Shown one piece after another: positions 20,981 through 29,745 of a DNA stretch of 64,000 nucleotides. Both the position numbers and the translations under genes were made by a program. Below the pieces are notes generated by a model. It saw only the letters and a program-made list of their open reading frames with translations, did not search any database and was not told where the DNA came from. The DNA comes from Bernardetia sp. (lineage in GTDB: Bacteria; Bacteroidota; Bacteroidia; Cytophagales; Bernardetiaceae), in assembly GCA_020630575.1 (NCBI GenBank), contig JAHDBD010000013.1, forward strand, positions 1-64,000, written 5' to 3'. The number at the start of each line of letters is the position of its first letter. The first letter of the stretch is position 1.

Positions 20981-21718
20981 TTTTTATTCTATAAAACGAA
21001 AATATACGCACAAAAAAAAGATGATACTTCCAAAGGCTGCATCATCTTCCACTACTCACTAACTATGGCTACTGTAATTTAGAAAACTACATAGCCAACA
21101 AAAGATTTTTGTATCTATAAATTATTTTATGTTAAAATAATTTGAAATTTCTTTTTTAACTTATCTACTCTATTTTTCTTTAAAACAAACTTCCTAAATC
21201 TATCATTTAGGAAGTTGTTAGGAATTGTTAGGTTGTAAGTTAGAAGATTTCAAAACATAGTAGTTTTGCGCTTCTATTTCTATGACCCACTAAGTAGGCA
21301 ATAAGGTTGCATAGATTATTTATTTTTTTAAAAAAAAATAAAAATAGATTGATATAATACATAAAAGCATAGAACAAAGTAGGTTAAAACTAAATAGGTG
21401 ATTGTCTAAATAGGTCTTATAAATGAAGAGAATCAGAATAGTATTTGGTTTTTTTAGAAAAATTCAAAAGTATTTACACTAAAATATTGCAACAAACAAA
21501 GAAATTATGTATTATTGGTTAGTGTAAGCGATAAAGCATCTATTTTTATGTAAAAAAATCTACTTACCCTGCTCATTAAAAAAAATAAAGCCTAAAAAAG
21601 ATAATTAAATAATTTTTATTTTGAATGCAATAAAATTATACTTATATTTAAAAACTTCTTAAATTATTTTATTAAAAATAAAAGAAGTTTATTTTTTACT
21701 AAAAGTTATTAAAATAGT
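20981..21718. other. 738-bp gene-free stretch with several hairpins
   Basis: No credible ORF on either strand. On the minus strand AAGATGAT/ATCATCTT (21019-21049) is followed by eight U residues, a good terminator for a minus transcript, and is preceded by a hairpin made of 21065-21070 and 21092-21097 (TGGCTA/TAGCCA). AACTTCCTAAA/TTTAGGAAGTT at 21188-21215 is a second, bidirectional hairpin. On the plus strand TAGTTTTG (21261-21268, TAnnTTTG) is followed by TCTATGACC...GGTTGCATAGA and a T-rich end near 21330, which could define a tiny RNA. None is strong alone. Confidence 0.35.
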
Positions 21719-22387
21719 ATGGCAGAACTCCTCAAAATACACCCAGATAATCCACAAGAAAGTAAAATCCAAAAAATAGTCGAAACGCTAAGAAATGGTG
21801 GTGTAATTATATATCCTACTGATACAGTTTATGGAATAGGTTGTGACTTTACAAATGCAAAAGCAGTTGAGAAAGTATGTAAAATTAAGGGAATTGACCC
21901 GAAAAAAATGCACCTTTCTTTTATTTGTTATGATTTAAGTGATATTAGTTTGTATGCTCATAGAGTAAGTAATCACGTTTTTAAAGTTATGAAAAAAGCT
22001 CTACCAGGAGCATTTACTTTTATTTTAGATTCAAGTAATAAAGTTCCAAAAGTAGGTGGAGTAAAGAAAAATCAAGTAGGTATTCGTGTTCCTGACCACA
22101 AAATTCCAAGGATGATTGTTCAAGAATTAGGAAATCCTATCGTAACTACTTCTGTTTATGATAAAGAAGGAAAACCAATGACAGACCCTTCGCTTATGAA
22201 AGAAGAGTATGAACATTTAGTAGATATTGTTATTGATGCAGGAATGGGCGAAATTCAGCCTTCTACTGTTATTCGTTGTATAGAAGATAACATTATTTTG
22301 CTTCGCCAAGGACTTGGAGATATAGAAAAATTTGCTGATGTTCTTTCAAAAGAAGAAGCAGAATCGCTCCTAGTAGAAGAAGAATAA
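21719..22387 (+). CDS. Sua5/YciO/YrdC family protein (probable threonylcarbamoyl-AMP synthase)
   Basis: 222 residues. The YrdC core is clear: GGVIIYPTDTVYGIGCDF at residues 29-46, then KKMHLSFICYDLSDI, LPGAFTFILDSS, GVRVPDH-like GIRVPDHKIP, and PIVTTSVYDKEGKPMTDP, which carry the usual KxR/SxN-type binding surface. TsaC/Sua5 makes threonylcarbamoyl-AMP from threonine, bicarbonate and ATP for the t6A37 modification of tRNA. The sequence around CKIKGIDPKKMHLSF looks closer to the YciO subgroup, whose exact role is less certain. The acidic tail (EEAESLLVEEE) is poorly conserved. Terminator at 22443. Confidence 0.85.
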   Translation: MAELLKIHPDNPQESKIQKIVETLRNGGVIIYPTDTVYGIGCDFTNAKAVEKVCKIKGIDPKKMHLSFICYDLSDISLYAHRVSNHVFKVMKKALPGAFTFILDSSNKVPKVGGVKKNQVGIRVPDHKIPRMIVQELGNPIVTTSVYDKEGKPMTDPSLMKEEYEHLVDIVIDAGMGEIQPSTVIRCIEDNIILLRQGLGDIEKFADVLSKEEAESLLVEEE

Positions 22388-22442
22388 AAAAAAGAAATTG
22401 TAAGATTAGATTTTTCATTTTTGATTTTGTTTTAGTGAATAG

Positions 22443-22475
22443 AAAAACCACTACTTTTTTGAGGTAGTGGTTTTT
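22443..22475 (+). terminator. terminator of the YrdC-family gene
   Basis: Perfect 12-bp stem AAAAACCACTAC/GTAGTGGTTTTT with a 9-nt loop, then more T. Confidence 0.85.
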
Positions 22476-22538
22476 TTGTTTCGTACTTTTGTATTTTCAA
22501 TAGGACGACAAACGTTTTCAACAAAAAATATACTAATT

Positions 22539-23570
22539 ATGAAACCTCAAATTCTGCAAAATATCTCTTTACAGTCTTACAATACGTTTGGAATAAACTG
22601 CACAGCCAAAAATTTTATAGAAGTAAAAACAGTTGATGAATTATTGAAGGTTTTAGAATTTGCAGAGCAAGAAAAATATCATTCTATTCTTGTATTGGGA
22701 GGAGGAAGTAATATTTTGTTTTTGAAAGATTTTGAAGGATTAGTAATCAAAAATTCTATTACAGGAATAGAAGTAATAGAAGAGAATGAAGAAAATACAA
22801 CTCTTTATGTATCAGCAGGCGAAAATTGGCATCAGTTTGTGCTTTTCTGTTTAGAACATAATTATGGAGGAGTAGAAAACTTATCACTCATTCCGGGGAC
22901 TGTTGGAGCTGCACCAATGCAGAATATTGGAGCATACGGAGTAGAAATTCGTGATGTTGTCCAACGAGTAAAAGTAATTGATAGAAAAACAAAAAAGACT
23001 CTTTGGATTTCAAATAACGAATGTCAATTTGGATATCGTAGTAGTATTTTTAAGCATCAAGCAAAAGACAAATACATTATTATTGGTGTAGAGTTTAGAT
23101 TGACTATAAAAAACCATACTCTAAATACATCTTATGGAGCAATTCAAGAGGCTTTAGAAAATGATAGTCCAACAATTCAAGAGATAAGCAAAGCTGTCAT
23201 TTCAATTAGAGAATCGAAGTTACCTAATCCAAAAGAGATTGGAAATGGGGGAAGTTTTTTCAAAAACCCTGAAATCCCTAGCAGCCAGTTTTTAAAACTA
23301 AAAACAGAATTTCCTAATATTGTTGGTTATCCCATTTCTGATAAAATAACCAAAGTTCCTGCTGGTTGGCTAATTGAACAATGTGGTTGGAAAGGAAAAA
23401 TAGTCGGAAATACAGGCGCACACAAAAATCAGGCTCTCGTTTTGGTAAATTATGGCAATGCAAAAGGAAAAGAAGTTTGGAATCTAGCCAAAGAAATTCA
23501 AAAGTCTGTTTTTGATAAATTTGGAATACACATAGAACCTGAAATCAATATTATTGGGGTAGGAAAGTAA
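22539..23570 (+). CDS. murB: UDP-N-acetylenolpyruvoylglucosamine reductase
   Basis: 343 residues from the ATG at 22539 (MKPQILQNISLQSYNTFG). The frame is open from 22467, but that segment overlaps the preceding terminator. FAD-dependent MurB reduces UDP-GlcNAc-enolpyruvate to UDP-MurNAc in peptidoglycan synthesis. Signatures: SYNTFGI near residue 14, GGGSNILF (FAD phosphate loop) near 55, LSLIPGTVGAAPMQNIGAYG near 112, FGYRSSIFK near 163, the catalytic Ser in GNGGSFFKNPE near 236, PAGWLIEQCGWKG, and the terminal Glu region IEPEINIIG. The Tyr-containing loop of type I (E. coli-like) MurB is present. Cytoplasmic, monocistronic. Confidence 0.97.
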   Translation: MKPQILQNISLQSYNTFGINCTAKNFIEVKTVDELLKVLEFAEQEKYHSILVLGGGSNILFLKDFEGLVIKNSITGIEVIEENEENTTLYVSAGENWHQFVLFCLEHNYGGVENLSLIPGTVGAAPMQNIGAYGVEIRDVVQRVKVIDRKTKKTLWISNNECQFGYRSSIFKHQAKDKYIIIGVEFRLTIKNHTLNTSYGAIQEALENDSPTIQEISKAVISIRESKLPNPKEIGNGGSFFKNPEIPSSQFLKLKTEFPNIVGYPISDKITKVPAGWLIEQCGWKGKIVGNTGAHKNQALVLVNYGNAKGKEVWNLAKEIQKSVFDKFGIHIEPEINIIGVGK

Positions 23571-23600
23571 TGAATATATCCATGTGTTTTTGTTATTTCC

Positions 23601-23966
23601 TCAGACGAATTTTCCTCCAATAGCTAAAAGCCCGATACCTATCAATATAATACTAATCGTTGAAACATAACCTTTATCCCAAAGAAAAATAGAAAGCCCT
23701 ATTCCTGCCGAAATACATACTAATCCTATTACTAAGTTTGCACTCAAAAAGTATCCTTTTTTCTTGTTTTTATCTAACTCTTCAAGTTCTGCTACTATTT
23801 CACGCATCAACTTTTTATCCTCAGTTTCAGCTTTTAAATGCAAAATAATATCTGTATAAGAACGATTATAGCCTTTCAAGATTAAAGCGTCTTTTAAGAG
23901 CTTTTCTTTCAAAACTTTTCTTTCCTCAGAAGGGATATTTTGTGAATTATCTTCAAGTTGTTCCAT
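23601..23966 (-). CDS. hypothetical two-helix membrane protein
   Basis: 121 residues, family not recognised. An N-terminal charged half (NIPSEERKVLKEKLLKDALI, EIVAELEELDKNKKKG) is followed by two membrane helices, about residues 73-92 (FLSANLVIGLVCISAGIGLS) and 98-118 (VSTISIILIGIGLLAIGG). It is convergent with murB with only 30 bases between them. Confidence 0.6.
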   Translation of the reverse strand: MEQLEDNSQNIPSEERKVLKEKLLKDALILKGYNRSYTDIILHLKAETEDKKLMREIVAELEELDKNKKKGYFLSANLVIGLVCISAGIGLSIFLWDKGYVSTISIILIGIGLLAIGGKFV

Positions 23967-24342
23967 TTTAGTAATAGGATTAGTGTTTTAGTTATGGCAC
24001 TCATTTTTATATCATAATCAAAAACAAAACTAGTGTAATTTTTTGAAACTCAACCCAAAAACCTCTAATTTTCACTCCTGTTTTCGTAAATACTCTTAAA
24101 GTGCTCAATGTAAGTGGGTTAAAGTTTGTTAAGTGCATTTTTAAAGAATAAGGATTGCTTTATTTTGTATAAATTAATATCAGAAACAAAGGTGTAGACA
24201 TCAATATCCTTTGTAAATAAATAAAAATCTGACCCTCAAAAATAATTTATTTGAAAATACATTTACCTCTCATAATAAAGTAGCATAAAAAAGCGCAAAG
24301 TAATGAGCGAAGAGGAAATACTTATAAAAAGATACAACTATT
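23967..24342. other. AT-rich region upstream of histidine kinase
   Basis: 376 bases between divergent genes. No ORF, repeat or terminator-like hairpin; no clear TAnnTTTG element on either strand. Confidence 0.3.
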
Positions 24343-25884
24343 ATGAAAATAGAAGGATTAGTAGGCGCAAAACAAGTACGCTATATTATTGCTCTTATGA
24401 GTTTGGCAATGGTCGGACTTATAGGACTACAGTTTTATTGGATAACTACAACCATAACACTTAATAAATCTCGTTTCAAACAAAACGTTCATCAAGCACT
24501 TGAAAAAGTAGCTACTCGTTTGGAAAAACATGAAGCTATTTATGTAATGAAAAGTAATGCAGACCAAATGAGTGGACAGCTTATTTCTACGCTAGATTCA
24601 ATTACAAAAGCACAAAACACCAATTCGGCACTTACTTATGAACTTCAGTTTCAAGTAAAAAATGGAATAACATCTACACAACAAAGTACAGAAATTATTC
24701 TTGAGCCGATGAAAAGATATGATATACGTGATCCAAAAATGATTTGGGAAGAAACACAACGTAGAAAGGTAAATAGGTCGCAGATTTTGTCTGTCATTGC
24801 CGAAAAATTATTTTTTCAAAATCAAGAAAAACCAATTCAACAACGTACTAGTCGTCCTGTTATTGATTCTATTTTGAGAGAAGAAATGCACAATAAAGGA
24901 ATTGCATTAGAGTATGATTTTGCTGTCTTTAATCACTCTCAGAAAAGTTGGTTTTTTGCTTCTCCTTCTACAAGTAGTGAGTGTTTGGTAGAAACAAATT
25001 ACTGTACCAAACTTTTTCCGAATGATATGCATAACCCAGATAACTTATTATGTGTTTATTTTCCTACTGAATCTAAATATTTGATGGGAAAAATGGCAAT
25101 GATATTATCTTCTTCTATTATTTTTATTGGCGTAATTATTCTTTGTTTTGCTGCTGCAATTTATACGATTATTCGTCAGAAAAAAGTATCAGAGGTTACC
25201 AACGACTTTATCAATAATATGACTCATGAGTTCAAAACTCCTATTGCAACTATTTCTCTTGCTCGTGAGATTTTACAAGACCCTAGTGTTCAGCAAAATT
25301 CAGAAAAAACGAATCGTTATTTGGGAGTTATTGCAGATGAGAGCAAACGACTTAGTTCTCAGGTAGAAAATGTATTACAGGCTGCAAAACTAGATAGAAA
25401 AGATTTAAAGCTAAATTTCAAATCCTTAGATATTCATCAAATTATAGAAAAGGTAATTCGTAATAGTGCTGTGCAAGTAGAAAACAGAGGAGGAAAAATT
25501 TTTACAGATTTGAAAGCAACTCAAACGCTAGTTGAAGGAGACCAAGTTCATATTACAAGTATTATATCGAATCTAATAGACAATGCAAATAAATATTCGC
25601 CCAATACTCCACGTATAGAAGTGCAAACTCAAAATACTTCAAATGGAATTGAAATCAAATTTATTGATGAAGGACAAGGAATTCCGAAAAAAGTAGTCAG
25701 CAAAATTTTTGACAAATTCTACCGAGTACCAACAGGCAACGTACACAATGTAAAAGGGTTTGGATTAGGACTTAGCTACGTAAAATCTATGGTAGAAGCC
25801 CATCACGGAACAATTAGTGTAGAAAGTGAAATGGAAAAAGGTTCTGTCTTTACAATCAAGCTGCCTTTTAAACAACCTGTTTAG
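24343..25884 (+). CDS. membrane sensor histidine kinase
   Basis: 513 residues. TM1 at about 13-34 and TM2 at about 252-276 enclose a roughly 215-residue periplasmic sensor region with no recognised fold. The cytoplasmic part has the H box NNMTHEFKTPIATI (His295), the N box NLIDNANKYSP near 415, the G1 box DEGQGIP, the F box FDKFYRV, and the G2 box GFGLGLSYVK. All residues needed for autophosphorylation are present. It is an orphan: no response regulator gene is adjacent, whereas homologues in the phylum are often followed by an OmpR-type regulator. The signal is unknown. Confidence 0.93.
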   Translation: MKIEGLVGAKQVRYIIALMSLAMVGLIGLQFYWITTTITLNKSRFKQNVHQALEKVATRLEKHEAIYVMKSNADQMSGQLISTLDSITKAQNTNSALTYELQFQVKNGITSTQQSTEIILEPMKRYDIRDPKMIWEETQRRKVNRSQILSVIAEKLFFQNQEKPIQQRTSRPVIDSILREEMHNKGIALEYDFAVFNHSQKSWFFASPSTSSECLVETNYCTKLFPNDMHNPDNLLCVYFPTESKYLMGKMAMILSSSIIFIGVIILCFAAAIYTIIRQKKVSEVTNDFINNMTHEFKTPIATISLAREILQDPSVQQNSEKTNRYLGVIADESKRLSSQVENVLQAAKLDRKDLKLNFKSLDIHQIIEKVIRNSAVQVENRGGKIFTDLKATQTLVEGDQVHITSIISNLIDNANKYSPNTPRIEVQTQNTSNGIEIKFIDEGQGIPKKVVSKIFDKFYRVPTGNVHNVKGFGLGLSYVKSMVEAHHGTISVESEMEKGSVFTIKLPFKQPV

Positions 25885-25986
25885 AAAATGGGGAGGTGGG
25901 AATTAGGATATGGGTAATAATGAAAATACTACGTTTTTGCATTCAATGTAATTTTTAGTTCCAATTCACATATCCTATTTGCCACT

Positions 25987-27879
25987 TTACACTCTTAGTC
26001 CTAAAATTGTCATATCATCTCGTTGAAGTTCATCATTTTTAAAGGTTTCAAACTCTTTTAGAAGTTCTATTTTTTGAGTAGCAAAAGGATGTTCTTTTAT
26101 GTCTTCTAAAAACTGTGTTAATTTTTGAGTTCCGTATTTTGCTCTATCTGGATTATTTTGGTCTGCAAATCCATCTGTTGTGAGATAGAGAGTATCACCT
26201 GTTTGTAAGTGAATAGTGTGTGTTACAAATTGTTGATTTTCTTGTTTTTGTTTTCCTCCTATACTCCGATTATTTCCTCTTATCTTCAAAAACTCGCCTC
26301 CTTGTACATAATAAAGAGGGCGATGCGCTCCTGCAAAAGTTACTTGTTTTCCTAAATCTGTGTTTTCAATGGCACAAATAGCCACTTCCATTCCATCATC
26401 ATTTTTTCCTTCATTTTGTTTTAAGGCATGCTGAATTTCCAAATGTAACACTTCTAAAATCATGGCTGGGTCATAGATTTTACTTTGTCCAATGATTTTA
26501 TTCAAAAGTGTTTGTCCAATCATCGACATAAATGCTCCTGGTACTCCATGTCCTGTACAATCTACCACAGCTACAAATGTTTTTCGTTTCTTACGATATA
26601 CCCAATAAAAATCTCCAGAAACTACTTTTTGAGGTTTGTAAATAGCAAAACTATCTAGAAAATATTCATTTAATTCACTTTCAGTAGGCAAAACAGCATC
26701 TTGAATCTGACGAGCATATCGAATTGAATCCATTATCTGAACCTGAGAACGCTCAATTTCTTCACTTTTTTCTTTTGTTTCCTGCAAACTGCTTTGAATT
26801 TTGTTTAGCATTAAGCCAAAATCTTTTGAGAGCCAACCTATTTCATCACTTGTAATTATGGGTTTGATAGAATACTGTTCTGAAAAATCATTTTTTATTA
26901 CTTTATGAATAGAATTTGACAACTGACGAACAGGCAAACTCAGTTTTTTACTAATTAAATAACTGACAAACATTCCCAAAACAAAACATAAAAGAACAAC
27001 AGCTCCTAATGTATATTTTATTCTGTAATTAATTTCTTGTGCCTGTACTTCTCCTGCTTTGTTTATTTCTGCAATAATATCAGCAATTTGATAGGCTTTT
27101 TGCTGCGTTTGATAACGCATTCCTTCATGAATATTGAGTCCAATTTGTTTTTCATAATCTACCATATCCAAAAAAGCATATTGATAGTTTCTTAGTAATT
27201 CTAACATTTCTTTTTGCCTTTCTTTGTCTTGTATAGTTTCTCTAATTTCGGCTCGTAAATCTTGAACAGCAAGGGAAAGTTTATTTATATATTCTTCTTC
27301 TTTACGAATCATAAAATCTTTTTCATGCCTTCTAATCATTAGTAATTTTTCTCTTTTAAAAGGCAAATCAGAATTTTCTATTTTATGAATAAACTTACGC
27401 ATCTGTCCTACTTTTCCATAGTCTTTATGTCCTTTTCGTTGAATAATCTGAACTAATCGCTCAAAAATCACTTCATATTCTCCTACTGATTTCTTTAGTT
27501 TAAATAATTTTTTATCAATATCTTCATTGCGTAATTCTTTCCTGTTTTTTAAAACTATCAAACCATTCTGAATGTCATATAATTTTTTGGTTCGAATATC
27601 CAAATACTCACTTTCTCCTGTTTTAAAAAAAGCTGTATTGATAGTTTCATACGTAAAAAAATCTTTTTCCACACCACTAAGTGTTTGAATATCAATATGA
27701 AGTTGAGTAAGTAAGTCTGTAATATTTTCTATCCGTTCTTGCTTTTCATAAAACATAAAAATAGCACCAATAATAAGTGCCGTTAGAAGCAAATAAACGC
27801 TAAAATAGAGTTGTAGCTTGTTTTTGATACCTCTAAATTTTTTATTTGATTGAACAGAAGTTGTAAAGTTTTGAGTCAT
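25987..27879 (-). CDS. SpoIIE-type PP2C phosphatase with HAMP
   Basis: 630 residues from the ATG at 27879. The frame reaches a TTG three codons earlier, where AAGGA lies just before the ATG and may be its ribosome-binding site. TM1 about 21-44, a helical extracytoplasmic sensor rich in charged coiled coil, TM2 about 281-304, HAMP, a short coiled coil, then a PP2C/SpoIIE phosphatase from about 385. Metal-binding motifs are SGDFY, VDCTGHGVPGAFMS, NDDGMEV, TTDGFADQ and the terminal QRDDMTILG; all the key Asp are present. Such enzymes dephosphorylate STAS anti-anti-sigma proteins in partner switching. A STAS protein is encoded 3.4 kb away (31312-31698). No RsbW-like kinase is in the window. Confidence 0.92.
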   Translation of the reverse strand: MTQNFTTSVQSNKKFRGIKNKLQLYFSVYLLLTALIIGAIFMFYEKQERIENITDLLTQLHIDIQTLSGVEKDFFTYETINTAFFKTGESEYLDIRTKKLYDIQNGLIVLKNRKELRNEDIDKKLFKLKKSVGEYEVIFERLVQIIQRKGHKDYGKVGQMRKFIHKIENSDLPFKREKLLMIRRHEKDFMIRKEEEYINKLSLAVQDLRAEIRETIQDKERQKEMLELLRNYQYAFLDMVDYEKQIGLNIHEGMRYQTQQKAYQIADIIAEINKAGEVQAQEINYRIKYTLGAVVLLCFVLGMFVSYLISKKLSLPVRQLSNSIHKVIKNDFSEQYSIKPIITSDEIGWLSKDFGLMLNKIQSSLQETKEKSEEIERSQVQIMDSIRYARQIQDAVLPTESELNEYFLDSFAIYKPQKVVSGDFYWVYRKKRKTFVAVVDCTGHGVPGAFMSMIGQTLLNKIIGQSKIYDPAMILEVLHLEIQHALKQNEGKNDDGMEVAICAIENTDLGKQVTFAGAHRPLYYVQGGEFLKIRGNNRSIGGKQKQENQQFVTHTIHLQTGDTLYLTTDGFADQNNPDRAKYGTQKLTQFLEDIKEHPFATQKIELLKEFETFKNDELQRDDMTILGLRV

Positions 27880-28252
27880 TTCCTTCAAATTATAATCGTA
27901 CTATAAGCTGGTAATTATTCCCTTATTGAGTTTTATTTCTTGACTACAAAATTACTAGGAACAGGATTCAAAAACTTAAAAAACAGATTACTAAATAATT
28001 ACCCTTTTATAAATTTGAGGAAATAATGGTTCAATTAACTGAATTTTGAATATTAAAATTAGATTTATAAAAGAATTTATGATACTTTTTATATTAAAAA
28101 ATGACTGTATTATTTTTGATTGAAAGTTTTGTAACCAAATTGTTACAAACAGAAAATTGAATTTATTTTTTATAAAAACATTGATTTGATACAATTTTTG
28201 ATACAGAAATGAGTTTCTTTGGTGATTAATTATCATTCAAAACAATAATTCA
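27880..28252. other. AT-rich divergent intergenic region
   Basis: About 370 bases between the phosphatase and the first TlpA-like gene. It is extremely AT-rich; short open frames here have no plausible protein character. No repeat or terminator seen. Confidence 0.3.
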
Positions 28253-29707
28253 ATGAAACATCAAATTTTAACCCTTGCTTTTTTCCTTTTTATAGGAATA
28301 ACAACAAGAACTTTTGCACAGCAAAATGACAGTACGACTATCAAAATAATACTTCCCACAACAGAAGATTGGAAAATAGCAGATACAGTAAGTCTTGAAA
28401 ATTTCCATGCTATATTTTCAGAATTGAAAACAATAATTTATTTTGAAAGGGTAGATTCTATAAAAAATGAATGGGTTACAAAAATTCCTATTTCAAGAGC
28501 TGATTTATATTATTTGTCTGTAAAAAGAAAGAAGTATAATTACCTATTAATCTTTCCAAATGATGAAATAGAAGTATTGTTTAACGAAGAAGGCAAATAC
28601 ACTTTTAGTAAGAGTAAATTATCAAAAGAATATCAAACTACATTTAATAACCAAAATAAATATAGCTATTCTGATTTTGTAAAATACGAATGGCAAGAAT
28701 ATGTGGAAAAAGTAGATAGTCTTATCAAACAAGAAATATCTGATTATGAATTAGCTTTCCAAAGCGAAAAACCAAATCCTATTTTTGATGCTTATTTCAG
28801 AAATAAAGTAGTTTCTTCTCATAATTATGCTTTTGGATATTATCCTTTTTTTCATAACCGTCATCATAAAAAAAAGGAAATGGTAGCTATTCTTCCTGAA
28901 GAATATTTTGATGCAGAGCCTAAAGTTCCTTATACCATTCCTTCCAGTCTTGAAGAAGATTACCCTTATACTTCAGATTATATAAGAGGTGTTTCTAACA
29001 CTTTAGCTAAAGAAGGAAACTGTGATGCTGAACAAGGAAAAGTATATGATTTTGAGAATTATCATTGCGTTTATCAAAACACAAGTAAAATATCTACTTC
29101 GCAATTAAAAAAAATGATGGCTTTAAATTCTTTAGAAGGAATGATAAAAAAAATAGAGTGGAGTAATCTATCTCAAACTGAAATAATAGATAAAGCCTTT
29201 ATGAGTTTGGAAAACGAATTTCCAAATGATGAAGATGTTTTATTTTTGAAAGAAAAAACTAAAAATATCAAGCGTTTTGCAAAAGGACAACCTGCTACTA
29301 ATTTTACGCTGAAAGATAAAAATGGCAAAATAGTCTCATTATCTGATTTTAAAGGAAAGTATGTTTTGATTGATTTTTTTTCTGCGTGGTGTAAGCCTTG
29401 TATCGCTGAACGCCCTTATTCTGAAAAATTAGAAACAGAGTTTGCTGATAAAAATATTGTATTTTTAAATGTCTGTATAGATAGTAAAGAAAGTATTTGG
29501 AAAAAAGTATTAGATAAAATTCCCCTAGAAGGAACAGAACTTTATGCAGAAGACAAAGAAAGTAAAGAAATAAGAGAAGCCTATAATATTGAAGGAGCTT
29601 CTGCATATTTCTTTTTAGATAAAGATGGCAATTTTATTTCTATAAATGCTCGCCCTTCTCAAAATGCTAAACGGATTATTGAAAAGGCTTTAGCAGAAGA
29701 TAAATAA
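28253..29707 (+). CDS. secreted TlpA-like thioredoxin-fold protein, copy 1
   Basis: 484 residues. Signal peptide MKHQILTLAFFLFIGITT with a probable cut near FAQ/Q. Residues 25-330 form a domain I do not recognise, rich in Tyr and charged residues. The C-terminal 140 residues are a TlpA/Redoxin domain: FTLKDKNGKIVSLSDFKGKY, then the active site SAWCKPC with Cys380 and Cys383, and a later FFLDKDG. TlpA-like proteins reduce or shuffle periplasmic disulfides. The gene is followed after 38 bases by a paralogue, and the two are probably co-transcribed. Confidence 0.87.
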   Translation: MKHQILTLAFFLFIGITTRTFAQQNDSTTIKIILPTTEDWKIADTVSLENFHAIFSELKTIIYFERVDSIKNEWVTKIPISRADLYYLSVKRKKYNYLLIFPNDEIEVLFNEEGKYTFSKSKLSKEYQTTFNNQNKYSYSDFVKYEWQEYVEKVDSLIKQEISDYELAFQSEKPNPIFDAYFRNKVVSSHNYAFGYYPFFHNRHHKKKEMVAILPEEYFDAEPKVPYTIPSSLEEDYPYTSDYIRGVSNTLAKEGNCDAEQGKVYDFENYHCVYQNTSKISTSQLKKMMALNSLEGMIKKIEWSNLSQTEIIDKAFMSLENEFPNDEDVLFLKEKTKNIKRFAKGQPATNFTLKDKNGKIVSLSDFKGKYVLIDFFSAWCKPCIAERPYSEKLETEFADKNIVFLNVCIDSKESIWKKVLDKIPLEGTELYAEDKESKEIREAYNIEGASAYFFLDKDGNFISINARPSQNAKRIIEKALAEDK

Positions 29708-29745
29708 ACTTATTTATTACTTATAATTTATTCAAAAATAATCTA

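Noticed and set aside
27991-28236. Minus-strand frame of 81 codons upstream of the TlpA-like gene
   Set aside because: Composition is dominated by Ile, Asn, Phe and Lys, as expected from random AT-rich DNA; no start signal.
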